NCBI GenBank assembly: GCA_965653495.1
Contig: CBFHAJ010000001.1
Coordinates: 1-62,980 of the forward strand
DNA: 62,980 bases
DNA from: AG41 sp965653495
GTDB taxonomy: Bacteria > Gemmatimonadota > Gemmatimonadetes > Gemmatimonadales > GWC2-71-9
Reading direction: 5' to 3'
The notes under the pieces are model-generated. The model had not been told where the DNA came from. It saw only the letters and a list, made by a program, of their open reading frames with translations, and searched no databases. A program made the translations under genes and the position numbers. Below are positions 7,943-15,692 of the stretch, piece after piece (the first letter of the stretch is position 1; each line of letters begins with the position of its first letter).

Positions 7943-8232
7943 AAGTAGCACAGGACCTTAGTCTTACGACTGTCGTCCTCCCGAGTCCTGCCGTGACTGC
8001 TGTGGTTACGCGGATGACCAATCCGCCGCCCGATGTTCCTAGAGACTGTTGCTGCGATGAGCTCAAACACGCGGCCCTGCCTGCCCACGGCGGTCAGCCT
8101 CCAACTCCTCTGGGGGCCTGGCTTGTGCCAGCCACCTGCCGTCGAGGCTGAACGCAATATCCGCCCCCTCTTCCGCGTCCGGCCAGTGTGCTAACCGCGC
8201 TCCCTTGTGCCGGGTCGCAACACGAAAAAGAC
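7941..8232. other. Non-coding stretch downstream of tRNA-Pro
   Basis: There is no convincing gene on either strand in these 292 bases. An open minus-strand frame runs through them into the tRNA-Pro antisense, but its peptide there is the familiar spurious tRNA-Pro antisense translation. A lost integrase tail is possible but I cannot show one. Confidence 0.5.
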
Positions 8233-9081
8233 CTACCGCCCCGCCTGAACCGCCGCTCGATATCTCGCGGGCGTGGTCCCCACGATTCGATGGAAGGCCC
8301 TCGTGAGGTGACTCTGGTCGCAAAACCCGACCTCCGCGGCAACCTCGGCGAGGGAACGCTGGGTCTGGGCGATGAGGCGGGTGGCATGCTCGACGCGAAC
8401 ACGAGCGACGTACTCCGCAACCGCGAACCCGTGGCGCGCCCGGAACGTTCGGGCGATGTGGATTGGATGTACCCCCACGAGCGGGGCGAGGGCGGCGAGC
8501 GACGGTGGCGCGCGGAACTCGTCGCGGAGGATGTCCTCGATGACGGTGAGCCAGCGCGGCGCGGCATGCGCCGTCAGCGCGGACACCTCACGCTGGAGCA
8601 TGCCAAGCAGCTCCAGCATCAAGCCTTCGATGAGGATAGCGGACGCTTGGTCCTGGCGGCGACTCTCATCGCGGATGCGCATCGCCGCCCAGGGCACGAT
8701 CCCCGTCGTGAAGACGCGTGGCTCCTGGAGCACACGAGTCATCTCGCCGACGCGATCGAGCCATCCCTCGCCCAGCTCGATCGCGAACACGCGACCGCCA
8801 TGCTCGGTAAATCGGTCCCAGTGCACTTCGCCCGCCGGGTGATAGATCACCGTTCGGGTGGAGCAGTGCCGCGTCCCGCCCTCGTAGCCTTCGTTCCACC
8901 GACCCTCAAGGACCAGGCAGAGATACGGAGAGGAGTGCGCGTGCGGCGGCGTCATCTCCCCACCCGGGTGTACCTTCTCGGTCAGCAACAGTCCCGCCAC
9001 TTCGTTCGCGCGCACCCTGCGGCCGTAGTAGGTGCCCCGGGGCAGCACGACGCTCCATCGCTGATGCTCACGAGCGATCAT
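8233..9081 (-). CDS. AraC-family transcriptional regulator with cupin sensor domain
   Basis: The 282-aa protein has an N-terminal cupin-like sensor (HAHSSPYLCLVLEG, then YHPAGEVHWDRF) and a C-terminal double helix-turn-helix (about residues 180-278) with the AraC signature RSLAEVAAEVGFCDQSHLTRAF...VGTTPARYR. It should bind DNA as an activator or repressor in response to an unknown ligand. It is divergent from the S9 peptidase gene, with a 74-bp shared region, so that gene is the likely target. This is the first gene inside the putative tRNA-Pro island. Confidence 0.93.
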   Translation of the reverse strand: MIAREHQRWSVVLPRGTYYGRRVRANEVAGLLLTEKVHPGGEMTPPHAHSSPYLCLVLEGRWNEGYEGGTRHCSTRTVIYHPAGEVHWDRFTEHGGRVFAIELGEGWLDRVGEMTRVLQEPRVFTTGIVPWAAMRIRDESRRQDQASAILIEGLMLELLGMLQREVSALTAHAAPRWLTVIEDILRDEFRAPPSLAALAPLVGVHPIHIARTFRARHGFAVAEYVARVRVEHATRLIAQTQRSLAEVAAEVGFCDQSHLTRAFHRIVGTTPARYRAAVQAGR

Positions 9082-9140
9082 GAATTCACTTTAACGGAAA
9101 AGAGGTTTGGGAGGTACAAGACGCTCCGCAGGGGCCGGTA

Positions 9141-9146
9141 TATACT
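9141..9146 (+). promoter_or_regulatory. Candidate -10 box (TATACT) for the S9 peptidase gene
   Basis: TATACT ends 9 bases before the ATG at 9156, so transcription would begin within a few bases of the start codon. There is no Shine-Dalgarno sequence before that ATG. A leaderless transcript would explain both facts. No good -35 box is seen. Confidence 0.35.
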
Positions 9147-9155
9147 GGTCCTCTC

Positions 9156-11111
9156 ATGGCATCCCGACGGGCGTGGTCGCTGGTCTTGGCGCTGTGCCTC
9201 CAGGTGGCGGCGGGCCTTGCGGCGCAGAACGCCTTCCTGACACCGCCCGACAACCTGGTCGGCGATGGCATTCCCCCGATCCCCAGCGCACTCAAGACTC
9301 AGGTTGAGCCCTACACCCGCGCGCGCGCCGCCGAGTTATTGAGTTGGCATCCCGTCACGCGCGAGATGCTCATTGCGACGGGGTTCGCGAACGTCCCCCA
9401 GGTCTATCTCGTCGAGATGCCGGGCGGCGCGCGCCGGCAGCTGACGTTTTTCGAGGATCGTCCGACGAGGGGCGTCTCGTACCAGCCCACCACGGGCGCC
9501 TATTTCCTCTTTCTAAAAGACAGCGGCGGCAACGGGAACACGCAGATCTACCGCTACGATTTCGCCGACGCGAAAATCACGCTACTGACCGATGGTCGGT
9601 CGCGCAACAGCGCGGGGGTGTGGGCGCACGGCGGTGACCGGATTGCCTACACCTCCACCCGACGCACCGGCCGAGACGCGGATCTGTACGTCGTGAATGC
9701 ATTAGATGCGCAGAGCACGCGGATGGTTGCGGCCCTCGAGGGCGGCGGATGGTACGCGCTCGACTGGTCACCCGACGACCGCAGCATCTTGATGCAGGAA
9801 GGCCGGTCGATCAACGAGAGCTATCTCTGGCGCGTCGACGTGCAAAGCGGCGCGCGTACGCCGCTGACCACCACGAGTGACTCAGCCACCGCGTATGAGG
9901 CAGCGCGCTTCACGCGTGACGGACGCGGCCTCTTTGTTCTCACCGATCGGGGAGCGGAGTTCAAACGCCTCGCCGTGCTCGACCTGCGCACGAATCACCT
10001 CCGGTTCGTCACCGCCGGCATTCCCTGGGACGTCGCTGAATACGACATCACGGCCGATGGCAAGACGGCTGCGGTGGTGACCAACGAGAACGGTCTTTTC
10101 GTTCTGCATCTAATCGACACCGCGACTGGGAAGGAGCGCAGCAATTCCGGTCGTCGCGCGCCGCTCATCGGGGTGACCGAAGTGCGCTGGCACCCGAGCG
10201 GACGGTGGCTGGGGTTCGACATGACCTCCGCCCGCGCGAACACGGACGCGTATTCGTTGGACGTGGCGACGGGCAAGCTTGAGCGGTGGACGTTCAGCGA
10301 GCTGGGAGGCATCGCCACCAACCAGTGGGTCGAGCCAGAACTGATCAAATGGAAGGGCGCCGACGAACGGGAAATGTCCGGATTCCTGTACCGGCCGCCG
10401 GCACGATTCACGGGCAAACGGCCGGTGATCATCGATATCCACGGGGGACCCGAGGAACAGTTTCAGCCCTGGTTCATGGGAAGCGACAACTATCTGCTGA
10501 ATGAGTTGGGAATCGCGCTGGTGCATCCCAATATTCGCGGCTCTTCAGGCTTCGGGAAAACGTTCCTGAAGCTCGACAACGGTGTGCTGCGGGAGAACGC
10601 GTACCAGGATATCGGCGCGCTGCTCGACTGGATCGCCGCTCGCCCCGACCTCGACGCCGCGCGGGTGATGGTGACCGGCGCGAGCTATGGGGGCCACATG
10701 ACGCTCGTCACCGCTGCACGCTATGCTGAGCGCATTCGGTGCGCGGTCGACATCTTCGGCCCGTCCAATCTCGTCACGTTCCTCGAGCACACGGCCGAGT
10801 ATCGGCGCGATCAGCGGCGGGCGGAGTATGGGGATGAGCGCGACTCGGTGGTCCGCGCGTTCATGGAGCGCACCGCACCGCTGAACAACGCCTCCAAGAT
10901 CACGAAGCCCCTGTTCGTCGTGCAGGGCGCCAACGATCCGATTGTGCCTCCGAGCGAATCGGAGCAGATGATTCGGGCAGTGCGGGCGAATGGCGTGCCG
11001 GTGTGGTATTTGCTAGCGAAGAATGAAGGGCACGGCTTCACGAACAACGCGGACCGCGATTATCAGTTTTACGCAACCGTCTTATTCATCAAGACTTATC
11101 TTTTGAACTGA
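9156..11111 (+). CDS. Secreted S9-family prolyl oligopeptidase-like peptidase
   Basis: This 651-aa protein has a signal peptide (residues 1-23, ending LAAQ), a beta-propeller with TolB-like repeats (about 40-390), and a C-terminal alpha/beta hydrolase domain. The catalytic triad is visible: Ser about 510 in GASYGGHM, Asp about 594 in NDPIVPP, and His about 626 in GHGF. S9 enzymes cleave short peptides; this one probably acts in the periplasm or outside the cell. Its expression is probably tied to the divergent AraC gene. It is intact and of normal length. A GC-rich hairpin follows its stop. Confidence 0.95.
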   Translation: MASRRAWSLVLALCLQVAAGLAAQNAFLTPPDNLVGDGIPPIPSALKTQVEPYTRARAAELLSWHPVTREMLIATGFANVPQVYLVEMPGGARRQLTFFEDRPTRGVSYQPTTGAYFLFLKDSGGNGNTQIYRYDFADAKITLLTDGRSRNSAGVWAHGGDRIAYTSTRRTGRDADLYVVNALDAQSTRMVAALEGGGWYALDWSPDDRSILMQEGRSINESYLWRVDVQSGARTPLTTTSDSATAYEAARFTRDGRGLFVLTDRGAEFKRLAVLDLRTNHLRFVTAGIPWDVAEYDITADGKTAAVVTNENGLFVLHLIDTATGKERSNSGRRAPLIGVTEVRWHPSGRWLGFDMTSARANTDAYSLDVATGKLERWTFSELGGIATNQWVEPELIKWKGADEREMSGFLYRPPARFTGKRPVIIDIHGGPEEQFQPWFMGSDNYLLNELGIALVHPNIRGSSGFGKTFLKLDNGVLRENAYQDIGALLDWIAARPDLDAARVMVTGASYGGHMTLVTAARYAERIRCAVDIFGPSNLVTFLEHTAEYRRDQRRAEYGDERDSVVRAFMERTAPLNNASKITKPLFVVQGANDPIVPPSESEQMIRAVRANGVPVWYLLAKNEGHGFTNNADRDYQFYATVLFIKTYLLN

Positions 11112-11126
11112 CCCTGGTCCCTGGAT

Positions 11127-11148
11127 GGGCCGGGATGTCCCGCGGCCC
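11127..11148. terminator. Hairpin after the S9 peptidase gene
   Basis: GGGCC, GGGA, TCCC and GGCCC can pair as a GC-rich stem about 15 nt after the stop codon at 11111. There is no clear T-tract, so intrinsic termination is uncertain. Confidence 0.4.
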
Positions 11149-11213
11149 CAATACAAACTGCGAATTCCAAGTACGGGGCCTGGTTCCAAGTGCCAGTGTT
11201 TCCTAGCGCCCTC

Positions 11214-11358
11214 GAGCGCTTTGCCGGAGCGTTTGCCTTTGTGGAATTCCGTCGAGGGCTAAGGCTTGCTCCGGAGTTGGCAAGCTCAACGGCAGCCCGA
11301 CGCCGGCGTCGCGCGCCAGTGACCGAAGTCTTCTTGTTGCCACTTCGGCTGCCACTTC
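11214..11358. repeat. Imperfect direct repeat, copy A (left flank of sensory cassette)
   Basis: It matches 18280-18415 in the same orientation. Both begin GAGCGCTTTGCCGGA.CGTTTGCCT and both end TTCTTCTTGTTGCCACTTCGG.TGCCACTTC, with a diverged centre. Read on the minus strand, both copies encode KWQPKWQQE followed by a stop within about 20 codons. This looks like the shared 3' end of an older gene, perhaps an integrase; that identity is a guess. Confidence 0.6.
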
Positions 11359-11541
11359 TGCGGTCCTTTCGCTGCGATCAAGACGCCCAGTGCCTCGTTC
11401 AGCCGCCGCGGTCCCTCGCGTTCGTAGCCAGCCGTCGGCGCAGGCATGCCCTTCAGCACCGCCACGATCCGCCCGAGTCCCTCCTGAGGGGCGCACTGCA
11501 AGTCCCCGGCGTCGTTCCACCTTTCGCTCTTACCGCCCTCC

Positions 11542-12891
11542 TCACGTCTGCTCCAGCGCTCCGCCCCATTGCAAGCGCGCGCACTCGGGGCAGATGCCGT
11601 GGCTGAACTCGACCTGGCTGTGACTCCGGACATACGACTCGAACTGCTCCCAGCTGCCTAGGTCCGTCAGGACGCGCTTGCAGTTGGCGCAGATTCGGAT
11701 CAGTCCCTGGAGCGTCTTGACCTCGAGAAGCGCAGTTTGCAGCTCGCGTAGCAAGGTCTCCTTAACCTCTTCTGCCCGCTTCCGGTCGGTGATGTCGATC
11801 CAGACGCCAACGGCTGCGCCGGGTGCCGCGTTCGGCTCCTGGATGAGCCGCAACTCGTCTCGGATCCAGCGATAGGTCCCGTCACCGTGACGGAACCGAT
11901 ACTCGCACGTGAATTGTCCCGAGGCGACGAGAGCGGCCCCGCTTGCTAGAGCGCTCTCCCGGTCGTCGGGGTGGAGGTGCTCGGTCCACCACGATAGCCC
12001 CAGGGCGGTTGCAGCGTCGTAACCCATGACTCGTTGGATGTTGTCGCTGACCCAGTCGGGCGTGAATCGTCCGTTGTCGACGTGGACGGCGTAGAGGATG
12101 GCGTTGCTCGAGGCCAACAGCCGCTGGAGCCGCGCCTGCGCGATCCGCACCTGGCGTTCCCCGTGCCGCGCCACGACTGACGTCAGCACCGCAAGGCCGA
12201 GCACGATCACGGTGGTGCCCGCGACGCCGACCGCGCTGAGCGCGGAGGCGGGGACGCTGCTATCCGGCGCGCCCCCGGGCCCGCTCAGGAAGGTCGCCGC
12301 CGCCATCCCGGTGTAGTGCATGCTCGGAATGGCAAGGCCCATCAATACCGCGCTCCCGACCTTCCTCCAGTTCCACGTCTCTGCCTTCTCGCGACCATAA
12401 TAGAACGCGAACCAGAGCGCCGCAGCGGAGACGCCAATCGCGATAACGACCGAGAGGACGACGAGCCACCAGTTCCAGCGCACCGTCCCGGGAAGGCGCA
12501 TCGCCGCCATTCCGGTATAGTGCATGGTGGCGATCCCGGCGCCCATGACAACGCTGCCCGCGGCGGTCCGCATCGCCGTCAACTCTTCGCGACTGGCGAC
12601 GTAGAGGGCGACCGCGGACGCCAGCACCGCTGCGAGGAGCGATTGCGCGACCGTTGGCACATGGTAGAGCACGGGAACGGGCAGTCGGAAGGCGAGCATT
12701 CCGGTGTAATGCATCGACCAAATGCCAAGACCCATCGCGCACGCCCCGCCCGCGACCCAAGCCGCCTGTCCACGACCCCGTGCGGCTGTCACCTGGCCTG
12801 CCAGGTCCAGGGCCGCGCCGGCGGCGAGGATTGCGATGACCACCGACAGCGCGACGAGTCGGAGGTCGTAGCTGCCAGCGATCGGCGTCAC
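11542..12891 (-). CDS. MHYT-PAS sensor protein with C-terminal cysteine-rich domain
   Basis: The 449-aa protein has seven hydrophobic helices with three MHYT repeats (SMHYTGM near 60 and 190, TMHYTGM near 130). A PAS/PAC domain follows (about 265-370, with WTEHLHPDDR and ITDRKRAEE). A C-terminal block has ICANCKR, then FSHGICPEC. MHYT domains are thought to sense oxygen, CO or NO through a bound metal. The CANC/CPEC block is common at the ends of PAS and receiver proteins and looks like a metal-binding knuckle. There is no kinase or cyclase output, so it must signal through partners. Its start overlaps the hybrid kinase stop (GTGA). Confidence 0.92.
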   Translation of the reverse strand: MTPIAGSYDLRLVALSVVIAILAAGAALDLAGQVTAARGRGQAAWVAGGACAMGLGIWSMHYTGMLAFRLPVPVLYHVPTVAQSLLAAVLASAVALYVASREELTAMRTAAGSVVMGAGIATMHYTGMAAMRLPGTVRWNWWLVVLSVVIAIGVSAAALWFAFYYGREKAETWNWRKVGSAVLMGLAIPSMHYTGMAAATFLSGPGGAPDSSVPASALSAVGVAGTTVIVLGLAVLTSVVARHGERQVRIAQARLQRLLASSNAILYAVHVDNGRFTPDWVSDNIQRVMGYDAATALGLSWWTEHLHPDDRESALASGAALVASGQFTCEYRFRHGDGTYRWIRDELRLIQEPNAAPGAAVGVWIDITDRKRAEEVKETLLRELQTALLEVKTLQGLIRICANCKRVLTDLGSWEQFESYVRSHSQVEFSHGICPECARLQWGGALEQT

Positions 12892-14813
12892 TTCGCGTCG
12901 AGCACGTCGCGCACCTTGCGCGCGAGCGCGGCCGGGGTGAAGGGCTTCTGGAGGAAGTTCAGTCCCGGCTCGAGCATCCCGTGGTGCACGATGGCGTCGT
13001 CCGTGTACCCCGAGACGTAGAGCACCTTCGTGGCAGGACGCGTCAGCGCGAGCCGCCGCGCCAGGTCGCGGCCACTCGCCCCGGGCATCACGACATCGGA
13101 CACGAGCAGGTGAATCGACTCTGCGTGCGCGGCAGCCAGTGCGAGCGCCTGCGTCGCGTCTTCGGCCTCGAGCACGGTGTAGCCGAGCTTCTCGAGGAGC
13201 GCCTTCGCGAGCGGCCGGAGTATCGCGTCGTCCTCGGCGAGGAGGATCGTCTCCGTGCCTGTCACCGCCTCCGCCTCGCGTGGTGGCGCCACGCGCTCAG
13301 CGGGCGCGTCGACCCGTGGCAGATAGATCTTGAACGTCGTGCCCCGGCCAGGCTCCGAGTACACCCAGATGTAACCGCCCGACTGCTTCACGATGCCGTA
13401 TACCGTCGAGAGCCCGAGGCCGGTCCCGCGACCCTTCTCCTTGGTGGTAAAGAACGGCTCGAAGATCCGGGCCTTGGTCTCGGGCGTCATGCCGCTGCCG
13501 GTGTCGCTCACTGCGAGCATCACGTAGCGGCCGGGAGTCACCGGCTGGTGCAGCTCGGCGTACTGCTCGGTCAGGTCCGCGTTCGCGGTCTCGACGATGA
13601 GCTTGCCCCCTGTCGGCATGGCGTCGCGTGCGTTGACCACGAGGTTCATGATCACCTGCTGGAACTGTCCTGGGTCGGTGCGCACATTGCCAGTTTCGAC
13701 AGCCAGATTGAGACGCACCTCCACGTCTTCGCCGAGCAGTCGTCGCAGCATCTTGTCGACCTCTTCGACCAGATCGTTCAGGCTCAGGACGATGGGTTCG
13801 AGCACCTGCTGGCGGCTGAAGGCGAGCAGCTGCCTGGTGAGCGAGGACGCGCGTTGGGCAGCCTTGCGAATCTCTTCGAGGTCCTGCCGCGCCGGGCTGG
13901 CGGCTGGCAGTTCCTCCAGCATCAGGTCGGCGTACCCGAAGATGGCGGTCAGCACGTTGTTGAAGTCATGCGCCACGCCACCAGCCAAACGGCCGATGGC
14001 CTCCACCTTCTGCGACTGGCGGAGCTGCTCTTCCAACTCGCGACGCTCCGTGATGTCGCGATAGTTGGCGACGATCGCTCGCACGCCGGGCTCGGAGAGC
14101 AGGTTTGTGAACGTGCTCTCGCAGAGTCGCCATGACCCGTCTTGGTGCCGTACTCGCGCCTCGAGCCCGACCTTGCGCGCTTCGGAGCGCAGTCCCTTCA
14201 CGAACTGAGGTTGGACCTGCGCCAGATCGTCCGGGTGGAGGAGGTCGAGGGCGTTTCGTCCCACCAGCTCCGTGGGGTCGTAGCCGAGGATCGCGGCGGT
14301 CGCGGGGCTGGCGTACGTTATGCTGCCGTCCGACCTGAACAGGGCGATCCCATCCGCGCTGTTCTCGATCAGCGCACGGAAACGCTGCTCGCGCTCCGCC
14401 AGCGCTTCCTCCGCCGCTTTGCGCTCGATCGCATAACGCAGGACACGCGCCAGGAGGTGCCCCTCAATCCGCCCCTTTACGACGTAGTCCTGCGCACCCG
14501 AACGCACGGCCTCGAGTGCCACGCGCTCGTCGTCGAGGCCGGAGATGATGACGATGGGCTCGTGTGGCAGCCTGCGTCGCGCCCGCACGAACGTGTCGAG
14601 CCCGTTGCTATCGGGGAGCCCCAGGTCCAGTAGCACGACGTCCACAGCGGCGTGGTCGACGCGATCCAGGGCGACCTCAAGGCGATCGACACGCTCGAGG
14701 TCGAACGCAACCGCCTGCACCTCGCGAAGCAGCTCGAAGATGAGCCGCGCATCGCCCGGATTGTCTTCCACGAGCAGCACTCTGATCGGGCGCACGCCGG
14801 CCGAGGCGGTCAC
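12888..14813 (-). CDS. Hybrid histidine kinase (REC-PAS-HisKA-HATPase-REC)
   Basis: This 641-aa soluble protein has an N-terminal receiver (about 10-125, phospho-Asp in LLDLGLPD), PAS/PAC (135-260), a phosphoacceptor helix with AHDFNNVLTAI (about 280), an ATPase domain (325-500, with DTGSGM and GTGLGLSTVYGIV), and a C-terminal receiver (520-635, VSDVVMPG). The HDFNN-type H box is that of the NtrB-like or hybrid kinases. All catalytic positions look intact. It is cotranscribed with two single receivers by 4-nt overlaps, pointing to a multistep phosphorelay. No DNA-binding output is present in the cassette. Confidence 0.95.
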   Translation of the reverse strand: MTASAGVRPIRVLLVEDNPGDARLIFELLREVQAVAFDLERVDRLEVALDRVDHAAVDVVLLDLGLPDSNGLDTFVRARRRLPHEPIVIISGLDDERVALEAVRSGAQDYVVKGRIEGHLLARVLRYAIERKAAEEALAEREQRFRALIENSADGIALFRSDGSITYASPATAAILGYDPTELVGRNALDLLHPDDLAQVQPQFVKGLRSEARKVGLEARVRHQDGSWRLCESTFTNLLSEPGVRAIVANYRDITERRELEEQLRQSQKVEAIGRLAGGVAHDFNNVLTAIFGYADLMLEELPAASPARQDLEEIRKAAQRASSLTRQLLAFSRQQVLEPIVLSLNDLVEEVDKMLRRLLGEDVEVRLNLAVETGNVRTDPGQFQQVIMNLVVNARDAMPTGGKLIVETANADLTEQYAELHQPVTPGRYVMLAVSDTGSGMTPETKARIFEPFFTTKEKGRGTGLGLSTVYGIVKQSGGYIWVYSEPGRGTTFKIYLPRVDAPAERVAPPREAEAVTGTETILLAEDDAILRPLAKALLEKLGYTVLEAEDATQALALAAAHAESIHLLVSDVVMPGASGRDLARRLALTRPATKVLYVSGYTDDAIVHHGMLEPGLNFLQKPFTPAALARKVRDVLDAK

Positions 14814-15250
14814 GGCAGTCTCACGATTTGCAGCCAGAATTGCTCGATCGAGTTGACTGCCTCGACGAACTGCTCCAGGCCGATTGGTTTCGTGACGTAG
14901 GCGTTGGCGTGCAGCCGGTAGCTCTGCTGCACGTCGCGTTGCTCCCGCGAACCGCTGACCACGACGACCGGGATGTGCCGGAGCTGGGGGTCGGCCTTGA
15001 TGTCGGCCAGCACCTGCCGGCCGTCCTTCCCCGGAAGGTTCAGGTCGAGGAGGATCAGGTCCGGAAGGCGAGCGTCGGCAAAATGACCTTCCCGCCGCAA
15101 GTACGCGAGCACGTCTGTGCCGCTCGTCAGGACGCGCACGCGATTACGCACTTTGGCGCGTTCGAGCGCGCGGGTCGTGAGGGCCGCGTCGTCGGGACTG
15201 TCCTCGACCAGCAAGACGTCGATCGGCATGCCGCTCAAGGCCCCACTCAT
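14810..15250 (-). CDS. Single-domain response regulator
   Basis: This is a 146-aa lone receiver domain (LLVEDSPDD at the acidic pocket, phospho-Asp in LILLDLNLPG, Thr/Ser in VVVSGS, Lys in YVTKP). It resembles the Rcp1/CheY-like receivers that pair with phytochrome-type kinases. I chose the ATG at 15250 because ATGA overlaps the stop of the upstream receiver gene; a longer reading would reach 15280. Its C-terminus overlaps the hybrid kinase start (GTGA). It lacks an output domain. Confidence 0.92.
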   Translation of the reverse strand: MSGALSGMPIDVLLVEDSPDDAALTTRALERAKVRNRVRVLTSGTDVLAYLRREGHFADARLPDLILLDLNLPGKDGRQVLADIKADPQLRHIPVVVVSGSREQRDVQQSYRLHANAYVTKPIGLEQFVEAVNSIEQFWLQIVRLP

Positions 15251-15690
15251 ATCCGTGACAGCTTCACGATCTCGAGCCAAAAGTGCTCGATCGACCCTAC
15301 CACCTTGAGAAACTGCTCCAGATCCACCGGCTTGGTGACGTACGCATTGGCCCGCAGGCGATAGCTCTCGGCGATGTCCTTCTCGGCCTGCGACGTCGTC
15401 AGAATGACCACCGGGATGTGCTTGAGGCCGTCGTCGTTCTTGATCTCGTCCAGCACCTCCCGCCCATCCTTTTTGGGGAGGTTCAGATCCAAGAGGATGA
15501 GGTCAGGCGTGGGAACGGAGGCGTACTTGCCCTGCCGCCGGAGAAAGGCCATTGCTTCGACACCATCGAGTGCCACGTGCAGGTTGTTCCGCACCTTCGC
15601 GTCGCGCAGGGCCTCACGCGTCAGGCGGGCGTCACCGGGATTGTCCTCGACGAGCAGGATCTCGATCGGTACGAGCGTGGGGGCGGTCAT
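15247..15690 (-). CDS. Single-domain response regulator (Rcp1-like)
   Basis: This 147-aa receiver-only protein is a clear paralogue of its neighbour: LLVEDNPGD, LILLDLNLPKKDG, VILTTSQ, and YVTKPVDLEQF followed by IEHFW.EIV. That C-terminal pattern is typical of Rcp1-type regulators, which sit next to phytochrome-like kinases. It starts 2 nt after the stop of the large kinase. It probably takes phosphate from that kinase. The two adjacent receivers look like a tandem duplication that has diverged. Confidence 0.93.
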   Translation of the reverse strand: MTAPTLVPIEILLVEDNPGDARLTREALRDAKVRNNLHVALDGVEAMAFLRRQGKYASVPTPDLILLDLNLPKKDGREVLDEIKNDDGLKHIPVVILTTSQAEKDIAESYRLRANAYVTKPVDLEQFLKVVGSIEHFWLEIVKLSRI

Positions 15691-15692
15691 TC

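Larger units (their letters stand above)
11112..11541. other. Intergenic stretch holding repeat copy A
   Basis: These 430 bases lie between the S9 peptidase and MHYT genes. They hold the hairpin at 11127-11148 and the ~145-bp repeat at 11214-11358. A minus-strand frame is open through the repeat and ends ...KWQPKWQQEDFGHWRATP, which could be the tail of a lost gene. I see no intact gene. Confidence 0.5.

Noticed and set aside
7825..8157. Minus-strand frame through tRNA-Pro with the peptide SGFEPPTSWSRTRRAN
   Set aside because: That peptide is the antisense of tRNA-Pro and recurs in many genomes as a false gene. The rest of the frame has no recognisable domain.
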